DNA of 13,893 bases, from the NCBI GenBank assembly GCA_024279075.1, contig JAJRRX010000458.1, forward strand, positions 1 to 13,893, read 5' to 3'. The position numbers and the translations under genes are program-made. Below are positions 6,515 to 12,944 of the stretch, piece by piece. The notes beneath the pieces were generated by a model. That model had not been told where the DNA came from. It made no database searches and worked only from the letters and a program-made list of their open reading frames with translations. This stretch comes from Alphaproteobacteria bacterium. Its GTDB lineage: Bacteria; Pseudomonadota; Alphaproteobacteria; Rhodobacterales; Rhodobacteraceae. The stretch's first letter is position 1. Every line of letters begins with the position of its first letter.

Positions 6515-7264
6515 TCAAGAGGCTTTGGGCGCGGGCTTTTTGCCCAGAATGATCATGCTCAGCAGGTCGTCATCGGTTACATCATCCACGTTTACACTGC
6601 CCACCAGCTTGCCGTTTTTCATCACGCTGGCGCGGTCGCACAGGGTCATCACGTCATGAATGTCATGGCTGATCAGGAATATTCCGATCCCCTCGGCTTT
6701 GAGCTGGGTAATAAGCTCGGCCACCATTTGGGTTTCCTGCGGGCCAAGGGCGGCGGTGGGTTCGTCCATGATCAGAATGCGGGCGTTGAAATATACCGCG
6801 CGGGCAATGGCAACTGATTGGCGCTGCCCGCCCGAAAGTGCCGACACCGGAGAGGAAAAATTCTGGAAATTCGGGTTGAGCCGCGCCATGATTTTGCGCG
6901 CCTCCGCCTCCATACGGCCTTCATCCAGCAACCCGCTGCGGGTGGTTAGCTCGCGGCCCAGAAACAGGTTGGCGGCGGCGTCGAGGTTATCGGCCAAGGC
7001 CAGTGTTTGGTAAATGGTCTCCACATTATACTTGCGGGCATCGCGCGGGTTTTCGATGCTGGCCTTGGCGCCCTCGATAAAGATCACGCCATCGTCGGCT
7101 TGGTAGGCCCCCGAAAGCACCTTGATCAGGGTGGATTTGCCCGCGCCGTTATGGCCAAGCAGGCCCACAACCTCGCCCGCATGCAGATCAACGCTCACAT
7201 TATCCACGGCCTTAACGCCACCAAAGGCCAGCGAAATATTCCTCATTTCTACCAAAGGGGTCAT
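6515..7264 (-). CDS. xylG: Sugar ABC transporter ATP-binding protein (xylose type)
   Basis: A 249-residue ATPase that powers pentose uptake on the cytoplasmic face of the XylH permease. All nucleotide-binding motifs are present: Walker A GLLGHNGAGKST (34-45), Q-loop Gln86 in YQTLAL, signature LSGGQ (143-147), Walker B ILIMDEPT (163-170), switch His200 in LISHD. It holds one ATPase domain, whereas E. coli XylG and RbsA have two in tandem; single-domain versions are usual in xylose and fructose (Frc-type) systems of alphaproteobacteria. Its ATG overlaps the stop of xylH (ATGA) with AGGAG 8 nt upstream, so it is translated by coupling. It is the last gene of the operon; xylA and xylB are not next to it. 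Confidence 0.9.
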   Translation of the reverse strand: MTPLVEMRNISLAFGGVKAVDNVSVDLHAGEVVGLLGHNGAGKSTLIKVLSGAYQADDGVIFIEGAKASIENPRDARKYNVETIYQTLALADNLDAAANLFLGRELTTRSGLLDEGRMEAEARKIMARLNPNFQNFSSPVSALSGGQRQSVAIARAVYFNARILIMDEPTAALGPQETQMVAELITQLKAEGIGIFLISHDIHDVMTLCDRASVMKNGKLVGSVNVDDVTDDDLLSMIILGKKPAPKAS

Positions 7265-8547
7265 AATCGCTCTCCTGTTTTCTTGCGGTAGAGGATATCA
7301 ACCCACACCGCCAGCACCAGCACGCCGCCGACCACGATGTTTTGCAAGGGCGCATCCACGCCCACCATCGCCATGCCCGATTGCAGCGATTGCATAATCA
7401 GCGCCCCCAATATGGCCCCGCGAATGGTGCCAAACCCGCCCGAAAGCGCGGTGCCGCCAATAACGGCGGCGGCAATCACGCGCAGCTCGTCGAGCACGCC
7501 GATATCGTTGGAGTGGTTGACCAACCGTGCCGAGGCCACCACAGCAGAAAGCGCTGTGAGCGCCCCCATCAGGGCAAACACCTTGACCGTAAGCGCGCGG
7601 GTGTTAATGCCCGAAAGTTCGGCGGCGTCAGGGTTGCCGCCAGTGGCAAAAATGTAGCGCCCGAAACGGGTGCGGGTGGCAATCATCGTCATGCCGATGG
7701 CGACCATGATCAGCACCAGCACCGAAACCGGCAGGCCGTAGGCCTCGGTATAGCCTTCGGGCATGGTTTCGCCCCGGGCCTGAAACAGGCGGGCAAGGCG
7801 GCGGGTCGGGATTTGATAGGCGGTCAGCATGCCAACGAAGCCCAGAATGGCCCCCGACAGAATGCCGCCCATGACCATCTCGGCCCAAAGCGGCTTGACG
7901 GTAAAGCCGTGCGCCAGCTTGGCGCGCCGCGCCGCCCAGAGGCCGTAAAGCACAAAAACCACCGCTAGCGCCGCCAGCACCCAAGACCAGAACACCCCGA
8001 GCGTGCCATTGGTGCCGCCGAAAATCTGGAAGGTTTTATCAAGCGGGCCAATGGTTTGGCCGCTGGTCATATACCACGCGGTGTTGCGCCAAACCAGCAA
8101 GCCGCCCAGCGTAACGATAAAAGACGGGATCACAAGATAGCCGATCAGATAGCCTTGAAACGCGCCGATCAGCGCCCCCACAGCCAGCCCGCTGACAATG
8201 GCAACAGGCGCAATTAACGGGCTGCCGAGCGGAATACCCAGCATATCGGGCAGGATGCTGGTTTGCATCATCGCCATAACGGCCGAGCAGGTGGCCAGCA
8301 AGGCCCCGACGCTGAGGTCGATATTGCGGGTGACAATCACAAACACCATGCCCGTGGCCATAATCGCCACCGAAACCGTTTGGATGGTCAGGTTAAACAC
8401 ATTGCGCGGGGTTAAAAACCGCCCGTCTGTGAGCAAATCAAAGCCAAGGCTCAGGATGACAAACGCGCCGATCATGCCCAGCAGGCGGGTGTCCAGCTCC
8501 AGCGTTTGCAGCCAGGATTTGCGCGGCGCTTCGGGCGTGTCGCTCAT
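7261..8547 (-). CDS. xylH: Xylose-type ABC transporter permease
   Basis: A 428-residue integral membrane permease of the branched-chain/ribose (BPD_transp_2) family, forming the channel for the sugar delivered by the binding protein. Many hydrophobic segments are visible, beginning with LLGMIGAFVILSLGFDLL after a short soluble N-terminus. The conserved cytoplasmic stretch RTRFGRYIFATGGNPDAAELSGI and the late segment VIAAAVIGGTALSGGFGTIRGAILGALIM are hallmarks of ribose/xylose permeases. It is about 100 residues longer than RbsC, with an insert between the middle segments (ARRAKLAHGFTVKPLW and PTRRLARLFQARGE), as in XylH proteins. It follows xylF after 77 nt that hold a strong hairpin, and its upstream Shine-Dalgarno is weak. 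Confidence 0.92.
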   Translation of the reverse strand: MSDTPEAPRKSWLQTLELDTRLLGMIGAFVILSLGFDLLTDGRFLTPRNVFNLTIQTVSVAIMATGMVFVIVTRNIDLSVGALLATCSAVMAMMQTSILPDMLGIPLGSPLIAPVAIVSGLAVGALIGAFQGYLIGYLVIPSFIVTLGGLLVWRNTAWYMTSGQTIGPLDKTFQIFGGTNGTLGVFWSWVLAALAVVFVLYGLWAARRAKLAHGFTVKPLWAEMVMGGILSGAILGFVGMLTAYQIPTRRLARLFQARGETMPEGYTEAYGLPVSVLVLIMVAIGMTMIATRTRFGRYIFATGGNPDAAELSGINTRALTVKVFALMGALTALSAVVASARLVNHSNDIGVLDELRVIAAAVIGGTALSGGFGTIRGAILGALIMQSLQSGMAMVGVDAPLQNIVVGGVLVLAVWVDILYRKKTGERL

Positions 8548-8582
8548 GAATATACCTGTGGAAATAAGAGGGAACAGAGGGG

Positions 8583-8610
8583 GTTCACCCCGGCCGGAAC
8601 CGGGGCGAAC
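8583..8610. other. Stable hairpin between xylF and xylH
   Basis: GTTCACCCCGG (8583-8593) and CCGGGGCGAAC (8600-8610) form an 11-bp stem with one mismatch and a 6-nt loop CCGGAA. No U-run follows on the minus strand, so it is more likely an mRNA-stabilising or partial attenuation element that lets xylF be expressed above the membrane genes, as is common in binding-protein transporter operons. Confidence 0.6.
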
Positions 8611-8625
8611 AATTGCATATTGGCC

Positions 8626-9648
8626 TTAGTTACAAGGCGATGGTCCGTTGCTTACGCCTTGGCAAAGCGCGTCTTTTTCAATCCAGCCCGCATCGACAAC
8701 CACATCGAGATTGTCAGCCGTGATCGGCACAGGAGCAAGAAAGATCGCGGTCATCTCTGTGCCTGCAGGGGAGGTCCAGCTGCCAGCGCCTGCAACATCG
8801 GCCATGGCGGTGCCACCGGCCAGTGCGGCGGCGATTTCACCAGCGGCTTTGCCAAGCGCGCGCGCGTCTTTCCAAACCGAAACGGTTTGCGTGCCAAGCG
8901 CCACGCGGTTCAAGGCAGCATGGTCGCCGTCTTGGCCGGAAACCGGAATGCCGTCCATGCCTTGGGCTGTCAGGGCGGCCACAACACCGCCAGCGGTGCC
9001 GTCATTCGAGGCCACAACCGCATCAACCTTGTTGTCTTGCGCGGTCAGAATCTGCTCCATGTTGCGCTGCGCATTGGCAGGTAACCAGCCATCGGTATAG
9101 GCCTCGGCCACAATGGTAATCGCACCAGAATCAATGGCGGCTTGCAAAATCTCTTGCTGGCCACCACGCAGGAAATCCGCGTTCGGGTCGGTGGGCGAGC
9201 CTTTGATCATTACATAGTTGCCGGTTGGCTGAGCGGCCAAAACAGCGCGCGCCTGCATCCGGCCCACTTCGACATTGTCAAAGGTTAGGTAAAAGGCGCG
9301 CGGGTCCTCGATCAGGCGGTCATAGCCTACTACCGGAATGCCCTCGTCGGCAGCGGCGTCAATGGCGGGGCCAATGGCCTGTGCGTCTTGCGCCAGAATG
9401 ATCAGCGCATCAGCGCCTTGGGCGATCAGGCTTTCAATGTCGGAAAGCTGCTTGGACGCCGAGCTTTGCGCGTCAGTCGAAATATAGGTCATGCCGGCGG
9501 CTTCAAGTGCCGCTACAATCGCCGCTTCATCGGTTTTCCAGCGCTCTTCCTGAAAGTTGGACCAGCTTACGCCAACCGTTTGTGCCAAGGCGCTTGTGGC
9601 CATGAGGGCCCCGAAAGCAGTGGCGGCGAGTATTGATTTAAGTTTCAT
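8626..9648 (-). CDS. xylF: Periplasmic D-xylose-binding protein
   Basis: A 340-residue precursor of a periplasmic type-1 sugar-binding protein that hands D-xylose to the XylH/XylG complex. The start is ATG 9648 with a GGGAGGA Shine-Dalgarno at 9653-9659; a longer frame to 9675 lacks support. The signal peptide MKLKSILAATAFGALMATSA ends LA at residue 22, with Gln23 as the first mature residue. Xylose-binding features are SWSNFQEERWKTDEAAI after the first strand, QLSDIESLIAQGADALIILAQD, GYDRLIEDPRAFYLTFDNVEVG, and the SNDGTAGG and GQDGD strings in the C-terminal lobe. DNLDVVVDAGWI precedes a C-terminal pair of cysteines. Related ribose or fructose binders usually lack the YDRLI...YLTFDN segment, so xylose is favoured; the exact sugar is inferred. 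Confidence 0.9.
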   Translation of the reverse strand: MKLKSILAATAFGALMATSALAQTVGVSWSNFQEERWKTDEAAIVAALEAAGMTYISTDAQSSASKQLSDIESLIAQGADALIILAQDAQAIGPAIDAAADEGIPVVGYDRLIEDPRAFYLTFDNVEVGRMQARAVLAAQPTGNYVMIKGSPTDPNADFLRGGQQEILQAAIDSGAITIVAEAYTDGWLPANAQRNMEQILTAQDNKVDAVVASNDGTAGGVVAALTAQGMDGIPVSGQDGDHAALNRVALGTQTVSVWKDARALGKAAGEIAAALAGGTAMADVAGAGSWTSPAGTEMTAIFLAPVPITADNLDVVVDAGWIEKDALCQGVSNGPSPCN

Positions 9649-9701
9649 TTTATCCTCCCAAAGATTGTTAGACACAGACGATTCTTCAAGGGATTCGCCA
9701 T
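9645..9701 (-). CDS. Putative 18-residue leader peptide overlapping the xylF start
   Basis: An 18-codon frame, MANPLKNRLCLTIFGRIK, starts at ATG 9701 with a strong purine-rich Shine-Dalgarno (GAGGAGAGG in the preceding 15 nt, AGGAG 6 nt from the ATG). Its TGA overlaps the xylF ATG as ATGA, and the xylF ribosome-binding site lies inside it. This is the arrangement of a translationally coupled leader. The peptide has no recognisable domain; it contains leucine, isoleucine and arginine but no run of one amino acid, so classical attenuation is not evident. It may be real or a chance frame; the two well-placed signals favour real. Confidence 0.45.
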   Translation of the reverse strand: MANPLKNRLCLTIFGRIK

Positions 9702-9722
9702 GAGCCTCTCCTCACCCTAGCA

Positions 9723-9754
9723 AATTTATTTTAAAGATCAAATTAAATCAAATT
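9723..9754 (-). promoter_or_regulatory. Candidate xylF promoter and regulator-binding region
   Basis: On the minus strand TTGATT (9746-9751) and TAAATT (9723-9728) are 17 bp apart. The same DNA holds two copies of ATCAAATT (9737-9744 and 9747-9754) repeated every 10 bp on one helix face, and AATTTAT at 9723-9729 which is an inverted partner. A ROK regulator could bind here. The operator identity is inferred from position. Confidence 0.4.
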
Positions 9755-9817
9755 CACAGGTCGACTTTTTTTGGTTTTCGGGCCATCATCTATAAAATTA
9801 TACATAAAGGCGATGTT

Positions 9818-11047
9818 TTGGGGCAATTTTCAGATAAAAAAGGCGGGCTGGCCACGCAGCGGCATACGGGGCGGCGGCAGGTATTGTCGGTGATCCGCGA
9901 CGCCGGACAGATTGCCCGCATAGATATTGCCGATAAAATTTCCGGTAGCCCCGCGACCGTAACCGCTATTACCGCCGAATTGCTGGCAGAGGGGCTGATC
10001 GAGGAACACACCCCTGAAACCCCGCCCAGTGGCAGCCCGCGCGGGCGCCCGCGTGTGGCGCTCAAAATTCGCGGCGCGGCGCATATGCTGGCGGGTATCA
10101 AGGTGGCCGCCCATGCGATTTCGGTGTGTTTTCTGGATTTCGAGGGGCAGGAGGCGGGCCAGTTCGAGGCCGAAATGCCCAAGCCTGCCCTATCTGCGCC
10201 CGAGCTTGTGGCGTTTCTTGATGAAACCTTGCGCAAGGCCTGTGAGAAGATCGGCGTGCCGCTTGCGCGGCTCTCGGGGGTTGGCCTTGGTGTGGCGGGC
10301 ATAATAGACGCGCCGCGCGGGCTGGTTTACTGGTCTCCGATACTGACCGCGCGCAATGTGCCGCTGCGCGATTTGCTGGCCGCGCGCCTGCCGATGCCGG
10401 TGTTTATTGATAACGACGCCAACCTTGTGGCCAAAGCCGAGCAGCTGTTTGGCGAGGGCAAAGGCGTGCGCGACTTTATTGTGGTCACCATAGAGCAGGG
10501 GGTGGGCATGGGCATTGTGATTGACAACCGCATCTATCGCGGCACGCGCGGCTGCGGGGCCGAGTTTGGCCACACCAAAGTGCAGCTGGACGGCGCGCTG
10601 TGCCGCTGTGGGCAAAGGGGCTGCCTTGAGGCCTATGTGGCCGATTATGCGCTTTTGCGCGAGGCCGGCACCCTGAACCTGCCCGATAGCCCCACCGCGC
10701 ACGCACGACTGGATACGCTGTTTCAGGCGGCCAAGGATGGAGACGAAGCCGCAGGGCTAATTTTTCATCGCGCCAGCCGGATGTTTGCCCTCGGGCTGGC
10801 GAATATCATCAATATTTTTGATCCCGCGTTGATTATCCTGTCAGGCGAGCGCATGAAATTCGACTATTTCTATGCACAAGAGGTGCTGGATGCGGTGAAA
10901 TCCAGCGTGCTGCAAATTGATGCGCCGCTGCCCGATATCCGCATCCACAAATGGGGAGATTTGATGTGGGCCAAGGGCGCGGCGGCCTATGCCATGGAGG
11001 AGGTTTCGGATATGTCGGTGCAGGAGATGGGCAAAGATGTGGGCTAG
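9818..11047 (+). CDS. xylR: ROK-family transcriptional regulator of the xylose operon
   Basis: A 409-residue repressor-type protein. Residues about 19-63 form a winged helix-turn-helix (RRQVLSVIRDAGQIARIDIADKIS, then ATVTAITAELLAEGLIEE). A ROK sugar-sensing domain follows: GVGLGVAGIID (154-164), DNDANLVAKAE (198-208), the GAEFGHT metal histidine (His252) and the zinc motif with Cys262, Cys264 and Cys269 (CRCGQRGCLEAY). No ATG fits the start: the frame opens with TTG 9818, with AAAGG 7 nt upstream, and the next in-frame ATG is at codon 90, inside the sensor domain. An ATG at 9813 is out of frame. A -10-like TATAAA lies at 9791-9796. It is divergent from xylF, so it probably controls xylFHG with xylose as inducer. 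It overlaps the next gene by 11 nt. Confidence 0.87.
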   Translation: MGQFSDKKGGLATQRHTGRRQVLSVIRDAGQIARIDIADKISGSPATVTAITAELLAEGLIEEHTPETPPSGSPRGRPRVALKIRGAAHMLAGIKVAAHAISVCFLDFEGQEAGQFEAEMPKPALSAPELVAFLDETLRKACEKIGVPLARLSGVGLGVAGIIDAPRGLVYWSPILTARNVPLRDLLAARLPMPVFIDNDANLVAKAEQLFGEGKGVRDFIVVTIEQGVGMGIVIDNRIYRGTRGCGAEFGHTKVQLDGALCRCGQRGCLEAYVADYALLREAGTLNLPDSPTAHARLDTLFQAAKDGDEAAGLIFHRASRMFALGLANIINIFDPALIILSGERMKFDYFYAQEVLDAVKSSVLQIDAPLPDIRIHKWGDLMWAKGAAAYAMEEVSDMSVQEMGKDVG

Positions 11048-12566
11048 ATTGGCGTTCCTGTTGGCGAGCAGCCCCGCCATGGCGCAGCCGGTTTTTACGC
11101 CGGTCGCGCTGCCCGCACACCAATATACCGGCGGCTGGGAGCACTTTGTGGGCGGGGGCGTGGCGGTGCTGGATTGCAATCAGGATGTGCTGCCGGACCT
11201 GTTTGTAGCGGGCGGGGAAGCGCCTGCGATATTGCTTGAAAATACCACGCCAGCGCGCGGCGGGGTGCTTGGCTTTTCCAAGGCCGCCTTGCCGGAAATG
11301 ACGGGGGTTATCGGGGCCTATCCGCTGGATATCGACAGTGATAGCTATATGGACCTCGCGGTGCTGCGGGTCGGGCCTAACCTGTTGCTGAAAGGTGGGC
11401 CAAATTGCGCCTTTACGCCGTTTGAACCCCAGCTAGACGATGGCGACCACTGGACCACCGCCTTTTCTGCCACATGGGAGGCGGGAAACACCCTACCCAG
11501 CTTGGCCTTTGGCAACTATGTGGACCGCGGCGACCCGAATGGCCCCTTTGGCACCTGTGACACTAACCAGCTTTACCGCCCCGAGGGTGGCCAATACACT
11601 ACACCACAGCCCCTTACGCCAAGCTTTTGCCCGCTCTCGATGTTGTTTACCGATTGGGGTCGCACCGGCCGCGCCGACCTGCGGGTAAGCAATGATCGGC
11701 ACTATTACCCGCCGGGCGGGTCCGAGCAGATGTGGGCGATGGAGGCCCAGCCCCGCCTTTATACCGAGGCCGATGGTTGGCGAACCTACAATCTGTGGGG
11801 CATGGGCATTGCCAGCCGCGATCTGGATGGTGACGGGCGCGCCGAGGTGTTTATGTCAAGCATGGGCGACCAGCGTTTGCAAACTCTGGAGGCGGGCGGA
11901 AAACCAACCTATGCCGATGTGACCTATGCGCGGGGCACCACCGCACAGCGCCCGTATACCGGCGGGGATGGTCGCCCGTCAACCGGCTGGGACATTGCCT
12001 TTGGCGATGCCCAGAATGACGGGCTGGACGATGTGTTTATCGCCAAAGGCAACGTGCAGGAAATGCCGGGGCTGGCGATGGAGGACCCAAACAACCTGCT
12101 GCTCCAACAACCCGATGGCCGGTTTATAGAGGCGGGGCTGCAGGCGGGCCTTGCCGATATGGCACGCGGGCGCGGCGCGGCGTTTGAAGACCTCAACCTT
12201 GACGGCCTGCCCGATATTGTGGTGGTCAACCGCAACGAGCCGCTGCGGGTTTATCAGAACCAAACGGCGGGGGCGGGCCACTGGCTGCTGATTGATCTGC
12301 ACCAACCCGCCCCCAACGTAAACGCCATCGGGGCCTTTATCGAAATTACCGACGGCAGCCGCACATGGACCCGTGAGCTAACGGTTGGCGGCGGCCATGC
12401 CAGCGGCAGCGCCGCGATGCAGCATTTCGGGCTGGGCGAGGCGACATCCGTGCAGATCAGGGTGACATGGCCTGATGGCAATTCGAGCGACTGGCAAGAG
12501 CTGGGAACGGACCAGGTTGTGCGGATAACGCCCGCGATGAACCGGCTGGAAATTGCACCGCTCTGA
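11037..12566 (+). CDS. Secreted FG-GAP/ASPIC-repeat protein (CRTAC1-like)
   Basis: A 509-residue exported protein, start ATG 11037, within the end of xylR and with AGGAG 10 nt upstream. The N-terminus MWARLAFLLASSPAMAQ is a short signal peptide cut after AMA. At least five FG-GAP/VCBS-type calcium-binding blades are visible: DCNQDVLPDLFVAGG, DIDSDSYMDLAVLRVG, DLDGDGRAEVFMSS, DAQNDGLDDVFIAKGN and DLNLDGLPDIVVVNRN, suggesting a beta-propeller. The C-terminal part (NAIGAFIEITDGSRTWTREL, then FGLGEATSVQIRVTWPDGN) is an ASPIC/UnbV domain, as in CRTAC1-type proteins, whose bacterial function is unknown. It is followed immediately by a strong hairpin. Coupling to xylR suggests shared expression, but a role in sugar use is not shown; the neighbouring di-heme peroxidase gene is an alternative partner. 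Confidence 0.85.
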   Translation: MWARLAFLLASSPAMAQPVFTPVALPAHQYTGGWEHFVGGGVAVLDCNQDVLPDLFVAGGEAPAILLENTTPARGGVLGFSKAALPEMTGVIGAYPLDIDSDSYMDLAVLRVGPNLLLKGGPNCAFTPFEPQLDDGDHWTTAFSATWEAGNTLPSLAFGNYVDRGDPNGPFGTCDTNQLYRPEGGQYTTPQPLTPSFCPLSMLFTDWGRTGRADLRVSNDRHYYPPGGSEQMWAMEAQPRLYTEADGWRTYNLWGMGIASRDLDGDGRAEVFMSSMGDQRLQTLEAGGKPTYADVTYARGTTAQRPYTGGDGRPSTGWDIAFGDAQNDGLDDVFIAKGNVQEMPGLAMEDPNNLLLQQPDGRFIEAGLQAGLADMARGRGAAFEDLNLDGLPDIVVVNRNEPLRVYQNQTAGAGHWLLIDLHQPAPNVNAIGAFIEITDGSRTWTRELTVGGGHASGSAAMQHFGLGEATSVQIRVTWPDGNSSDWQELGTDQVVRITPAMNRLEIAPL

Positions 12567-12598
12567 GCCATAGCCCGCCCTGTCGGGCGGGCTATGGC
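12567..12598 (+). terminator. Perfect 14-bp hairpin after the FG-GAP gene
   Basis: GCCATAGCCCGCCC (12567-12580) and GGGCGGGCTATGGC (12585-12598) pair perfectly around the loop TGTC, starting directly after the stop codon. No T-run follows (CCTCGTGC), so termination would be of the weak-tail kind, or the hairpin protects the 3' end. Confidence 0.7.
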
Positions 12599-12815
12599 CC
12601 TCGTGCTGCGCACATCGGGGGGTCGCTGCGCTGGCAGGGCCCAGGCAAGCTCTGATCAAAGAGCATTGAGTAGAGGCGCTAACCGAAGCCATAGATATTA
12701 CTCAAAGACGTAAACGCCTTAAACGGGTGTATGGCGATAATAATTATAGAGAAAACCAATTCCCCCGAAATAATCTTAATATTTTGATTATATTGCTATA
12801 TAATCTATATTATCC

Positions 12816-12841
12816 AGTCTACTATCCTAGGATAGTAGACT
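12816..12841. repeat. Perfect 26-bp palindrome without a loop
   Basis: The half AGTCTACTATCCT is followed directly by its exact reverse complement, AGGATAGTAGACT. It lies inside the AT-rich gap, followed by only TTTG on the plus strand. It could form a cruciform or terminate both convergent transcripts, or be a protein-binding site; no choice can be made from sequence. Confidence 0.85.
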
Positions 12842-12855
12842 TTGAATCAATAGAA

Positions 12856-12890
12856 TAAGGGTAATAATTTTTGCTGCTAATATTACCTTA
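12856..12890 (-). terminator. Candidate terminator hairpin of the di-heme peroxidase gene
   Basis: TAAGGGTAATA (12856-12866) and TATTACCTTA (12881-12890) pair over 10 bp with one bulged G and a 14-nt loop. On the minus strand it lies 55 nt after the stop of the peroxidase gene, followed by TTCTATTG, a weak T-rich tail. Confidence 0.35.
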
Positions 12891-12944
12891 GGGTGTTTAG
12901 GTGTGGGGCGAATCCAGCGGCCAAGCTGCTTGTTTAGAGGGTCC

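Larger units (their letters stand above)
12599..12944. other. AT-rich intergenic region between convergent genes
   Basis: No coding frame with family similarity was seen on either strand. About 12670-12890 is much richer in A and T than the genes around it. It holds the 26-bp perfect palindrome at 12816-12841 and a second hairpin at 12856-12890. Since the flanking genes converge, it would contain 3' ends, and no promoter need is evident. Confidence 0.6.

Noticed and set aside
9813..9817. ATG 9813 as the xylR start
   Set aside because: It is out of frame with the ROK coding sequence; the frame needs TTG 9818.
12816..12841. The 26-bp palindrome as a hairpin-telomere resolution site
   Set aside because: No protelomerase gene is in the window and the sequence does not match a site I can name with confidence.
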